From Streptomyces hoynatensis (GTDB taxonomy: Bacteria; Actinomycetota; Actinomycetes; Streptomycetales; Streptomycetaceae), in contig NZ_RBAL01000004.1 in assembly GCF_003626535.1 (NCBI RefSeq), positions 1-64,000 of the forward strand: a stretch of 64,000 bases of DNA, given 5' to 3'. Under the pieces are notes generated by a model that saw only the letters and a program-made list of their open reading frames with translations, was not told the origin of the DNA and did no database searches. Made by a program: the position numbers and the translations under genes. Shown one piece after another: positions 46,210-57,100 of this stretch. How positions within the stretch are numbered: position 1 is the stretch's first letter; every line of letters begins with the position of its first letter.

Positions 46210-47292
46210 GTGACACACCGACGCATCCCACGCCGGCGCGCGGCGGCCTGTGCCGCGGCCGCGGCGGTGCTCGCCGGCACCCTTGCCGTCGCCCAGGCGA
46301 ATGCGGCGCAGGGCGACGAGACGGACGCCTCCCCGGCCACCCTGTCCTCGGCCGAGGCGGGGCACCTGGCCACGACCCTCGCCGCCGGACTCTCCCCACA
46401 GGTCGCGGGCGGCACCTACTACGACGGGGACTCCCGGACGCTGGTCGTCGGGGTCACCGAGGAGTCGGCCCTGGCCGCCGTCGAGGAGGCGGGCGCGCAG
46501 GCCCGCCTGGTCGACCACAGCCTCGCCGAACTCGACCGGGTCAGGACCGAGATCGCCGAGGTCGCCGTGCCGGGCACCGCCTGGGCCGTCGACCCGGTCG
46601 CCAACCGGGTCCGGGTGACCGTGGACGGCACGGTGCACGGCGAGGACCTGGCCACGATCCGCCGGGCGGTGGAGGAACTGGGCGACACCGCGGCGCTCGA
46701 CACGGTCCAGGGGCGGTTCCGGCCCTACCTCGCGGGCGGCGACGCCATCTACACCTCGAACGCGCGCTGTTCCCTCGGCTTCAACGTCACGGTGGACGGC
46801 CGGCCCGGCTTCCTCACCGCGGGGCACTGCGGAGAGGTGGGCAGCACCTGGTCCGACTCCGCAGGCGGCGAGGAGATCGGCACCCTGACCCAGGGCGAGT
46901 TCCCCGGGCACGACTACGCGCTGGTCGAGTACGGCTCCGACACCGAACACCCCAGCGAGGTCGACCTGTACGACGGCACCACCCAGGAGATCACCGGGGC
47001 CGCCGAGGCCACGGTCGGCCAGACGGTCGTCCGCAGCGGCAGCACCTCGGGCGTGCACGACGGCGAGGTCACGGCGGTCGACGTCTCCGTGGAGTACCCG
47101 CAGGGCGTCGTGGAGGGCACCATCGAGACCACGGTCTGCTCGGAGCCAGGCGACAGCGGCGGCGCGCTCTTCTCCGGCAGCAGCGCGATCGGCCTCACCT
47201 CGGGCGGCAGCGGCGACTGCACCTCGGGCGGCACGACGTTCTTCTTCCCGGTGACCGACGCGCTGGCGGCGGTGGGCGCTACCATCCCCTAG
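46210..47292 (+). CDS. Streptogrisin-like secreted serine protease, copy 2 (longer propeptide)
   Basis: 360 residues. Signal peptide (HRRIPRRRAAACAAAAAVLAG...ANA, ~34 residues). A longer propeptide of ~140 residues carries an alpha-lytic-protease prodomain pattern (GTYYDGDSRTLVVGVTEESALAAVEEAGA; VPGTAWAVDPVANRVRVTVD), which acts as a folding chaperone. The mature part starts near YLAGGDAIYTSNARCSLGFNV; triad His in TAGHC, Asp in GHDYALVEY, Ser in GDSGGALFS. GTG 46210 follows AGGAGG at 46197-46202. The mature part is similar to copy 1. Confidence 0.95.
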   Translation: MTHRRIPRRRAAACAAAAAVLAGTLAVAQANAAQGDETDASPATLSSAEAGHLATTLAAGLSPQVAGGTYYDGDSRTLVVGVTEESALAAVEEAGAQARLVDHSLAELDRVRTEIAEVAVPGTAWAVDPVANRVRVTVDGTVHGEDLATIRRAVEELGDTAALDTVQGRFRPYLAGGDAIYTSNARCSLGFNVTVDGRPGFLTAGHCGEVGSTWSDSAGGEEIGTLTQGEFPGHDYALVEYGSDTEHPSEVDLYDGTTQEITGAAEATVGQTVVRSGSTSGVHDGEVTAVDVSVEYPQGVVEGTIETTVCSEPGDSGGALFSGSSAIGLTSGGSGDCTSGGTTFFFPVTDALAAVGATIP

Positions 47293-47348
47293 CGAAAAGC
47301 GGATCAACGGACCATCCGAGCCTCCGGCCCGCCGCCGGGGGCTCGGCC

Positions 47349-48485
47349 ATGTACGGGGGGATCGTGTTCGGAATCATCAGGCCCTGCCGCCACCACCTGT
47401 CCCGGGAGCTGCAGCAGGAGTGGACGGCGCACCTGTGCGGCCTCTGCCTCGCGCTGCGCGGCACGCACGGACAGGCGGCGCGCCTGGCCACCAACTACGA
47501 CGGGCTGCTGATCTCGGTCCTGTTCGACGCCCAGGCGCCCCGGGAGAGCGCGGGCCGCAGGCAGCGCAGGGCGGGGCCCTGCCCGCTGCGCGGGATGCGC
47601 ACCGCCTCGGTCGCCGAGGGGGAGGGCGCCAGGCTGGCGGCGGCCGTGTCCCTCGTGCTCGCCTCGGCGAAGATCCGCGACCACGTGCTCGACGGCGACG
47701 GGCTGCTCGCCCGTCCCGCGATGGCCGCGGCGGCGCGGCGGGTGGCCGCCGGCTGGGACCGGGCGGGCGCCCGGGGCGCCGCGGGCGTCGGCTTCGACAC
47801 CGCCGTGCTGGTCGAGGCCGTGGAGCGCCAGCAGTCCCTGGAGGCCGCGGCCGGGCTCGGCAGCCCGCTGCTCGCCGTGACGGAGCCGACCGAGACGGCC
47901 ACCGCGGCGGCGTTCGCGCACACCGCGCACCTGGCGGGCCGGCCGGGGAACGCCGCGCCGCTGGCCGAGGCCGGCCGGCTGTTCGGCCGGGTGGCCCACC
48001 TCCTCGACGCGGTGGAGGACCGGGAGGCGGACCTGGCCGCCGGGGCCTGGAACCCGATCACTGCCACCGGCACCCCGCCCGACGAGGTGCGGCGGCTGTG
48101 CGACGACGCGGTGACGGGCGTGCGACTCGCCCTGCAGGAGGTGGAGTTCACCGACCGAAGGCTCGCCCACACGCTGCTGGTCCACGAGCTGGGGCGGTCC
48201 GTCGACCGCACCTTCGGCACCCCGGGCTGCGCCCACGTCCCGCCGGGCGGGGCGCCCCCGCGGCCGCCGATGACGCCGCGTCAGCGCGGGCTGCTGGCCG
48301 GCTGCGCGGTCTGGTCGGCGATGTTCTGCACCTGCCAGGTCTGCTGCCGCGAGGACTACCCCGACCCCTGGTCGGGCAAGCAGCGCCACGGCTGCTGCCA
48401 CTACAGCGACTGCTGTGACGGCTGCGACTGCTGCTCGAACTGCTGTGACGGCTGCAACTGTTGCGACTGCGGCTGCGACTGCTGA
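47349..48485 (+). CDS. DUF5685-like protein with cysteine-rich C-terminal tail
   Basis: 378 residues. The N-terminal [12 protein letters not shown]...[32 protein letters not shown] matches the DUF5685 pattern (CxxC plus NYDG), and the alpha-helical middle fits this family of unknown function. The last 52 residues contain 19 Cys: a CTCQVCC cluster at 327-333, then CC-(x)n-CC repeats to the end (15 Cys in the final 32 residues, with Asp, Ser, Asn and Gly spacers). No signal peptide. A metallothionein-like metal-binding tail is the obvious inference. It sits after the two proteases and before the convergent asd. Confidence 0.82.
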   Translation: MYGGIVFGIIRPCRHHLSRELQQEWTAHLCGLCLALRGTHGQAARLATNYDGLLISVLFDAQAPRESAGRRQRRAGPCPLRGMRTASVAEGEGARLAAAVSLVLASAKIRDHVLDGDGLLARPAMAAAARRVAAGWDRAGARGAAGVGFDTAVLVEAVERQQSLEAAAGLGSPLLAVTEPTETATAAAFAHTAHLAGRPGNAAPLAEAGRLFGRVAHLLDAVEDREADLAAGAWNPITATGTPPDEVRRLCDDAVTGVRLALQEVEFTDRRLAHTLLVHELGRSVDRTFGTPGCAHVPPGGAPPRPPMTPRQRGLLAGCAVWSAMFCTCQVCCREDYPDPWSGKQRHGCCHYSDCCDGCDCCSNCCDGCNCCDCGCDC

Positions 48486-48621
48486 ACCCGCCGCGCCCGC
48501 CCGGGGCCCTCGCCCGAGCCGTCCCGGGCGGGCGCAGGCGCCGCGTGGCCCCGGGCCCCGGCCGGGGGAGGGGCCGCGCAGCCCGGGCGGGGCGCGGGGC
48601 GGCCGGGGCGGGGGCGGGGCC

Positions 48622-50274
<1,653 letters not shown>

Positions 50275-50299
50275 CCCGCCGCGGCGCCTCCCGGCGCCC

Positions 50300-51280
50300 T
50301 CACTCCCGGCCGCCCGCCTCCCCGGCCGACCCGGCCTCCTCGCCCGCCCCGCCCGTCCCGGTCTCCCCGGCCGCCCCGGCCCGCCGGGCGCGCCAGTCCC
50401 GGGGCGGCAGGCCGTAGCGCTGCCGGAAGACGCGGCTGAAGTGGTAGGGGCTGGCGAAGCCCGAGGCGGCGGCGACCCGTTCGACGGGCAGGCCCGTGGC
50501 CTCCAGCAACTGGGCGGCGTGCCGCAGCCTGGCGTCGCGCAGCGCCCGCATCGGGCTCTGCCCCAGCTGCTCGGCGAACAGGTGGGCGAGCCGCGAGGGG
50601 GAGAGCGCCACGTGCGCCGCCAGCGACTCGACCGTGTGCGCCGCCCCGGGGTCGGCCGCCAGCAGCGCGGCGGCCCGCCGCACCCGTGGATCGACGCGCC
50701 CGGCCGCCCCCGCGCCCGGGGCGGCCGCGGCGGCCGTGGCCAGCACGATCACCTCCTCCAGGCCGCTCAGCGCGAGTTCGCGGGCCGCCGCGCCCTGCGC
50801 CACCGCGACCCGCGCGGGCACCGGCTCCGGCTCGGGCCCTGGCGGCGCCGCCTCGCCCGCCCACCTGGCGTCCGCGTGCATCCGCCGGAACGCACCGGTC
50901 ACGCGCGGCCACAGCTCCCGCGGCACCCGCCGCACGGCGTACAGCCGGTCGCCGAGGAGCGAGGGCCGCAGCCAGCCGCCCCAGGCGGCCCTGGCCTGGC
51001 AGTGCACCCACCAGAACGCCCAGTGCCCGGCGCCGGGCGCCACCGCGTAGTGGTGCGGCACCCCGGGCCCGAGCACGACCAGCTCGCCCGCCCCCGCCTC
51101 GGCCGCCGTCCCGCCCTGCCGCAGCAGGCCCCGCCCCGCGGTGGTCCAGGTGAACAGCCAGCTGCGGGCGCCCACCGGCCGGCGCACGGCGTACCCGGGC
51201 GGCTCGTCCAGGCAGCCGACCGTCACCAGGCCGGCCGGCGGCCCCGGCGTAGCAGGCGCGGGCAGGTCCTCAGCATCCAC
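50300..51280 (-). CDS. AraC-family transcriptional regulator
   Basis: 326 residues. An N-terminal cupin-like sensing domain (SWLFTWTTAGRGLLRQGG; GELVVLGPGVPHHY) and a C-terminal double helix-turn-helix (VESLAAHVALSPSRLAHLFAEQLGQSPMRAL; VERVAAASGFASPYHFSRVFRQRYGLPPRDWR). GTG 51280 is preferred since GAGGGG abuts ATG 51286. The cupin resembles sugar-responsive AraC proteins; the ligand is unknown. It is divergent from a PhyH-type dioxygenase, its likely target. Confidence 0.92.
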   Translation of the reverse strand: MDAEDLPAPATPGPPAGLVTVGCLDEPPGYAVRRPVGARSWLFTWTTAGRGLLRQGGTAAEAGAGELVVLGPGVPHHYAVAPGAGHWAFWWVHCQARAAWGGWLRPSLLGDRLYAVRRVPRELWPRVTGAFRRMHADARWAGEAAPPGPEPEPVPARVAVAQGAAARELALSGLEEVIVLATAAAAAPGAGAAGRVDPRVRRAAALLAADPGAAHTVESLAAHVALSPSRLAHLFAEQLGQSPMRALRDARLRHAAQLLEATGLPVERVAAASGFASPYHFSRVFRQRYGLPPRDWRARRAGAAGETGTGGAGEEAGSAGEAGGRE

Positions 51281-51362
51281 GGGCATCCCCTCGCGGCTCG
51301 GGCCCGCCTAGCGTCTTCGCCGACAGGACACAGGGGCGGGCCACAGGGAAGGAACAGGCGTC

Positions 51363-52175
51363 ATGACGGCGACGGCGATCCTGCCAGACGAGGACTACCG
51401 GCGGTTCGGGGAGCAGGGCTTCACGGTGGCGCGCGGGCTGTTCGGCCCGGCGGAGATCGAGGAACTGCGCGGCGAGTTCATGGCGCTGCACGCGGCAGGT
51501 CCCGTGCCGGGGCACTTCGAGCCGCGGCGCCGCGCGGGCGACCCGGCGGGGGACCCGCTGCACGCGTACCCGCGGGTGATGCACCCGCATCAGATCAACG
51601 AGGTCGCGCGGCGCTACCTGCTCGACGCGCGGCTGCGCCGGGTGCTGGAGCGGCTGCTGGGCGAGGAGGTGCTCGCGGCGCAGAGCATGTTCTACTTCAA
51701 GCCCCCGGGCGCCCGCGGCCAGGCCCTGCACCAGGACAACTTCTACCTGCGCGTGGAGCCCGGCACCTGCGTGGCGGCCTGGGTGGCCTGCGACGAGATC
51801 GACCGGGAGAACGGCGGCCTTGAGGTGGTGCCGGGCACCCACCGGATGGACCTCTTCTGCCCGGAGGAGGCCGATCCCGAGCTGTCCTTCGTGCGCGAGT
51901 ACGTGCCGCCGCCGCCCGGCCTGGCCGCGGTGCCCGTCGACATGTCGCCGGGCGACGTGCTGTTCTTCAACGGCAGCCTGGTGCACGGCTCGCAGCCCAA
52001 CCGGACGGCCGACCGGTTCCGCCGCTCGTTCATCGGCCACTACGTCGGGCGCTCGGCGCGGCGGATCGGCACCTGGTACCGGACGATGACGATGAGCGGG
52101 GACCCGGTCCCGCTGCCGGAGAGCGAGGGAGCCGGCCCGTGCGGCACCGAGTTCGGGCAGGCGGGACCGCACTGA
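51363..52175 (+). CDS. Phytanoyl-CoA dioxygenase (PhyH) family Fe(II)/2-oxoglutarate enzyme
   Basis: 270 residues, jelly-roll fold. The iron facial triad is in LHQDNFYL (HxD) and the distal His of LVHGSQPN, with a following Arg in NRTADRFRR for 2-oxoglutarate. It hydroxylates a small-molecule or acyl substrate that cannot be named. AAGGA precedes ATG 51363. Paired divergently with the AraC regulator. Confidence 0.9.
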   Translation: MTATAILPDEDYRRFGEQGFTVARGLFGPAEIEELRGEFMALHAAGPVPGHFEPRRRAGDPAGDPLHAYPRVMHPHQINEVARRYLLDARLRRVLERLLGEEVLAAQSMFYFKPPGARGQALHQDNFYLRVEPGTCVAAWVACDEIDRENGGLEVVPGTHRMDLFCPEEADPELSFVREYVPPPPGLAAVPVDMSPGDVLFFNGSLVHGSQPNRTADRFRRSFIGHYVGRSARRIGTWYRTMTMSGDPVPLPESEGAGPCGTEFGQAGPH

Positions 52176-52233
52176 GCCGGTGCGGGGCCGCGGCGGGCCC
52201 GCGCCCGGGTGCGGGCCCCGGGCCCGGGGCCGT

Positions 52234-52878
52234 TCAGCCGAGGATGCCGCGGGCGTAGGCGGTGGCCACCGCGGCGGCGCGGTCGTCGGCGTCCAGCTTG
52301 GCGCAGATGTGCGTGAGGTGCGTCTTCACGGTGGCCTCGCTGACGAGCAGCCTGGCCGCGATCTCGCGGTCGGGCGTGCCGCGGGCGGCCAGTTCGAGCA
52401 CCTCGCGCTCCCGGCCGCTGAGCGCGGGCCGCTCGCGGCGGTCGCGCGGGTTGCGCGCCCGGGACACCAGCCGGGAGGCGACGGCGGGGGACAGCACGGT
52501 CCTGCCCTCGGCCGCCGCGCGCACCGCGGCGAACAGCTCGTCGCGCGGGGCGTCCTTCGGCAGGCAGCCGGTGGCGCCCGCCTCGACGGCGGGCAGGGCG
52601 CCGGAGTCGGTGTCGTAGGTGGTGAGCACCAGCACGCGGCAGCGCAGCCCGCGGCGGGTGAGTTCGGCGATGGCCGCCACGCCGCCGCGGCGCGGCATCC
52701 GCAGGTCCATCAGGACGACGTCGGGGTGCAGGCGCTCGGCCTCCTCGACGGCCGCGACCCCGTCGGCGGCCTCGCCGAGTACCTCGAAGTCCCCGTCGGC
52801 CGCGAACATGCCGCGCAGCCCGTCCCTGACGGCGGGGTGGTCGTCCACGATCAGCAGGGAGATGGGGCGGTCAGGCAT
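52234..52878 (-). CDS. NarL/FixJ-family response regulator (orphan)
   Basis: 214 residues. Receiver domain with phospho-acceptor Asp58 (VVLMDLRMP), DDH acidic pocket at the start, Thr switch in VLVLTTYD and Lys in LPKDAP. The C-terminal LuxR-type HTH is LSGREREVLELAARGTPDREIAARLLVSEATVKTHLTHICAKL. No histidine kinase is adjacent. ATG 52878 lies inside the end of a 51-codon ORF (8-bp overlap, ATGCCTGA), indicating translational coupling. Confidence 0.92.
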   Translation of the reverse strand: MPDRPISLLIVDDHPAVRDGLRGMFAADGDFEVLGEAADGVAAVEEAERLHPDVVLMDLRMPRRGGVAAIAELTRRGLRCRVLVLTTYDTDSGALPAVEAGATGCLPKDAPRDELFAAVRAAAEGRTVLSPAVASRLVSRARNPRDRRERPALSGREREVLELAARGTPDREIAARLLVSEATVKTHLTHICAKLDADDRAAAVATAYARGILG

Positions 52879-53026
52879 GGCGCACCGCGGGGATCCGCGC
52901 CGAGGCCGCCGTGCCCCGCCCATGCTCCGGCGCGAGGCCGGGCCGGCCCGCGATCCGCGCGGCGGCGCCCTTCCCGGGCGGGGGGCGGAGGGCGGTCGGC
53001 TCGGCGCTGGTCATGGCCTCCAGCAT
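52871..53026 (-). CDS. 51-residue ORF translationally coupled to the response regulator
   Basis: ATG 53026 follows a strong GGAGGAG site. The protein starts MLEAMTSAEPTALRPPPGKG and ends GRGTAASARIPAVRHA, whose last part resembles the C-terminal end of a histidine-kinase ATPase domain. It occupies the place where a NarL-type sensor kinase would normally be. It may be the remnant of a deleted kinase gene, now with its own start, or a small protein in its own right. It is rich in Ala, Pro and Arg with no membrane segment. Confidence 0.5.
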   Translation of the reverse strand: MLEAMTSAEPTALRPPPGKGAAARIAGRPGLAPEHGRGTAASARIPAVRHA

Positions 53027-53149
53027 GCCGTTCTCCTCCCACCGCAACCAGCGGACGGCCGCCGAGGGGCCGATCGGCCGGATGCGTGGGTTCGCCCGGC
53101 CGGGCGGGCCGGGCGGGACGGTGGGCCCGGCGGCCGGCGGCCGGGGGGC

Positions 53150-53821
53150 TCAGGCGGCGAGGAGGGCGGGGAGCTTGCGCATGTCGTCGAAGACCACGGT
53201 GCCGGGTCCCGCCAGCCATTCCGCCGGGGTCAGGCCCCCGGCGTAGCCGAAGGAGCGCATGCCCGCGGCCCTGGCCGCCCGGACGCCGTACTGGCTGTCC
53301 TCGACGACCGCGCAGTGCGCGGGGGCGACTCCCATCTGCCGGGCGGCGTGCAGGAACAGGTCGGGCGCCGGCTTGCCGTGGGCGACCTCCTCGGCGCTGA
53401 AGATGCGCCCGGCGAAACGCGGGTACAGGCCGGTGCGGGCGAGGGTGCGGCGCATCTTCTCGTGCCTGCCGCTCGACGCGATGCAGTGCGGGATGTCGAT
53501 CGCGTCGAGCGCCTCGGAGACGCCGTCGACCTCGGTCAGCTCCTCCTCGATGATCTCGGCGAGCCGCAGCTGGTACTCCTCGGCCCAGCGGTCGGCCGCC
53601 GTCTCGCCGAGCCGTTCGCTCACCTGCGCCCGCACCGCGCGCTCCGAGCGGCCGAGGAAACGGTCGACGATCTCGCGCTCGCTGAGCGGCCAGCCGAGCT
53701 CGGCGCCGAGCTCGACGCAGACGCGCAGCGCGAGCGGCTCGCTGTCGACCAGGACTCCGTCGCAGTCGAAGATGACGAGTTCGACGCGGGGGACGGCCAG
53801 GGGCTCAGGAATAGCTGCCAC
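53150..53821 (-). CDS. HAD-superfamily hydrolase, beta-phosphoglucomutase-like
   Basis: 223 residues. Motif I FDCDGVLVDSEPLALRV, cap, motif II ASSGRHEKM, motif III KPAPDLFLHAA and motif IV VVEDSQYGVRAARAAGM. This is the subfamily I type of phosphatases/phosphomutases; the substrate is not identifiable. GTG 53821 is leaderless: TAGGCT lies 6 nt upstream. In a divergent arrangement with dnaE2 about 340 bp away. Confidence 0.92.
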   Translation of the reverse strand: MAAIPEPLAVPRVELVIFDCDGVLVDSEPLALRVCVELGAELGWPLSEREIVDRFLGRSERAVRAQVSERLGETAADRWAEEYQLRLAEIIEEELTEVDGVSEALDAIDIPHCIASSGRHEKMRRTLARTGLYPRFAGRIFSAEEVAHGKPAPDLFLHAARQMGVAPAHCAVVEDSQYGVRAARAAGMRSFGYAGGLTPAEWLAGPGTVVFDDMRKLPALLAA

Positions 53822-53827
53822 CCGGGC

Positions 53828-53833
53828 AGCCTA
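53828..53833 (-). promoter_or_regulatory. -10-like TAGGCT of a leaderless gene
   Basis: On the minus strand TAGGCT is followed by gcccgg and GTG 53821. Confidence 0.5.
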
Positions 53834-54085
53834 ACCCGTGGCCCACCCCGGGCCGGTGGGGAGAGGGGGCCGGGCGGCTTCGCGTGGCGGCCGGGGCGGC
53901 GCGGCGCCCCGGGGCCGCGGGGGCCGCGGGAGCGCATTCCGCGCCCGGGGAAACGAAGTTGGGCAGGGGAGTCGGGGAGGGGCGCGGGGGCGGGGCGTGG
54001 GCCGGGTTCCGCCGTGCCGGGCGGCGCTCGGTTTTCGGCCAGGGGGCGGGCGGCCACGCCGGGGGTGACCTGCGCTTTCCCGCAA

Positions 54086-54101
54086 TCGCACGCGTGTTCG
54101 A
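54086..54101 (+). promoter_or_regulatory. Putative LexA SOS box of dnaE2
   Basis: TCGCACGCGTGTTCGA differs at one position from the palindrome TCGAAC-N4-GTTCGA used by actinobacterial LexA. It lies 61 nt before the dnaE2 start, consistent with DNA-damage induction of dnaE2. Confidence 0.82.
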
Positions 54102-54161
54102 TGGCTGGTTTATGGTGGGACCGAACGGTACGGACGGGGTCCGGCGCGACGGGAGGTGCGG

Positions 54162-57100
54162 ATGGCTGCTGGGTTCGTCCACCTGCACGTCGCCTCCGGC
54201 TTCTCCGCCAGGTACGGCGCCTCGCACCCGGAGGCGCTCGCCGCGCGGGCCGCGGAACGCGGGATGGCGGCCCTCGCGCTGACCGACCGGGACACCCTGG
54301 CGGGCGCGGTGCGGTTCGCCAGGGCCTGCGTGCGCGCCGGGGTCAGGCCGCTGTACGGGGCCGACCTCGCCGTGGCGCCCGCCGCGCCGCCCGCCCGCGG
54401 CCGGAGGGACCGGCCGAGGACGCCGGTGCGCGGCGGCGCGTTCACCGACGAGTCGGCGCCGCGCGCGGTCTTCCTGGCCGGGGACGGCGCGGAGGGGTGG
54501 GCGCAGCTGTGCCGCCTGGTCACCGCCGCCCACGCCGGGACCGCCGGGGGCGGGCGGCCCGTGCTGCCCTGGTCCGAGCTGCGCGCGGGCGGGCTCGACG
54601 GGCTGATCGTGCTGCTCGGCCCGGAGTCCGGGCCCGGCCGGGCGCTGGCCGCGGGCCGCCCCGACCGGGCCGCGGAGCTGCTCGCCCCCTGGCGCGAGGT
54701 CTTCGGGGAGGCGCTGCGCCTCGAGGTCGCCGCCGCGGGCCCGCCGGACGCCCGCCGCACCGCCGCCCGCACCCTCGGGCTGGCCGCCGGGACGGGCGTG
54801 CGCCCGGTGCTCACCAACGCCGTCCGCTACGCCGACCCGGGCCAGGGGCAGGTCGCCGACGTGCTCGACGCCGCGCGGCGCCTGGTCCCCATCGACCCGC
54901 GCGGCCCGCTCGACGGCGGGGAACGCTGGCTCAAGGGCCCGGCCGAGATGGCGCGGGCCGCCGCGGAGATTGCCGAGGCGGCGGGCTACGGGCGGGCCGC
55001 GGCCCACCGGCTGCTCGCCCTCACCGAGGAGACGGCGGCGGCCTGCCGCGTCGACCCCGAGGCCGACCTCGGCGTCGGCAGCGTCCACTTCCCCGAGCCG
55101 CGCCTGGTCGGCGCGGGCGCCCGCACCGCCGACCGGGTGCTGCGCTCCCGCTGCGCCGCGGGCATGGTGGCCCGCCGCTACGACCGCGACCCGCGCCGCT
55201 GGCGGCGCCTGGAGGAGGAGCTGCGGATCGTCGCGCGCCTGGGCTACGCCTCCTACTTCCTCACCGTCGCCCAGGTCGTCGAGGACGTCAGGGGCCTGGG
55301 CATCCGGGTCGCCGCCCGCGGCTCGGGCGCCGGCTCCCTGATCAACCACCTGCTCGGCATCGCCCACGCCGACCCGGTGGAGCACGACCTGCTGATGGAG
55401 CGCTTCCTCTCCCCGCGCCGCGCCGTGCTGCCCGACATCGACATCGACGTGGAGTCGGCCCGCAGGCTCGACGCGTACCGGGCCATCTTCGAGCGCTTCG
55501 GGGAGCGGCGGGTCGCCACCCTCGCCATGCCGGAGACCTACCGGGTGCGGCACGCGGTGCGGGACGTGGGCCTCGCGCTCGGCCTCGACCCGGCCGAGGT
55601 GGGCCGGCTGGCCACGTCCTTCCCGCACATCAGGGCGGGGGACGCGCGCGCCGCCCTGGCCGAGCTGCCCGAGCTGCGCGGCATCGCCGCCGAGCCGCAC
55701 GACCCGAGGCTGTGGGAGCTGGTGGAGGCGCTCGACGGGCTGCCGCGCGGCGTCGCCATGCACCCGTGCGGGGTGCTGCTCTCCGACGCCTCCCTGCTGC
55801 GGCGCACCCCCGTCGTGCCCACCGCGGGCGAGGGCTTCGCGATGTCGCAGTTCGACAAGGAGGACGTGGAGGACCTCGGGCTGCTCAAGCTCGACGTGCT
55901 CGGGGTGCGGATGCAGTCCGCGATGGCGCACGCCGTCGCCGAGACGGAACGGGCCAGGGGGGAGCGGATCGACCTGGACCGGGTGCCGCCAGACGACCCG
56001 GAGACCTACCGGCTGATCAGGTCGGCCGAGACGCTCGGCTGCTTCCAGATCGAGTCGCCCGGCCAGCGCGACCTGGTCGCCAGGCTCCAGCCGAGCACCT
56101 TCCACGACCTGGTTGTCGACATCTCGCTTTTCCGGCCTGGGCCCGTGGCCGCCGACATGGTGCGGCCGTTCATCGCCGCGCGGCACGGCGAGAAGCCGCC
56201 GCGCTATCCGCACCCCGACCTGGAGCCCGTGCTGCGCGAGACCTACGGCGTGGTGGTCTTCCACGAGCAGATCATCGGCGTCGTCTCCCGGCTGACCGGG
56301 TGCGACCGCGCCCTGGCCGACGAGGCGCGGCGCGCGCTGTCCGACCGGGAGCGGCAGGGGCGGGTGCGCGCGTGGTTCTTCGCCGAGGCGGAGCGGCGCG
56401 GCTACGCCCCCGAGGTGATCGCCCGCACCTGGGAGATCGTCGAGGCGTTCGGCTCCTACGGCTTCTGCAAGGCGCACGCCGTCGCCTTCGCGGTGCCGAC
56501 GTACCAGTCGGCCTGGCTGAAGGCGCACCACCCGGCCGCCTTCTATGCCGGGCTGCTCGAACACGATCCGGGGATGTACCCCAAGCGGCTGCTGCTCGCC
56601 GACGCGCGGCGGCGTGGGGTGCCGGTGCTCCCGCTCGACGTCAACGCCTCGGACGCCGCCTATAGAATCGAACTGGAGTCTGAATCCGGCCGGTGGGGGA
56701 TTCGGCTGGCCCTCGGCGAGGTGCAGGGCATCTCCGAGGCGGAGGCGGAACGCATCGCCGCCGGGCGGCCGTACGCCTCGCTGGCCGACCTCTTCGCCAG
56801 GGCCGCCCCCTCCCGGCCGGTCGCGGAGCGGCTGGCCAGGGTCGGCGCGCTCGACGCCTTCGGCGGCAACCGCCGCGACCTGCTGCTGCACCTCGCCGAA
56901 CTGCACAGGCGGCAGCGGGGGAGTGGCCAGGGTGGGCATGAACTGCCCTTCGGCGAGGCCGAGTTGTCCCCGCCCGCGGGGCTGCCCGACCTCGATGGGG
57001 GCGAGCGGCTCGGGGCGGAGCTCGGCGTGCTCGGCATGGAGACCTCCCGCCATCTCATGGCGGACCACCGGGCCTTCCTCGACGAGCTCGGCGCGCTGAC

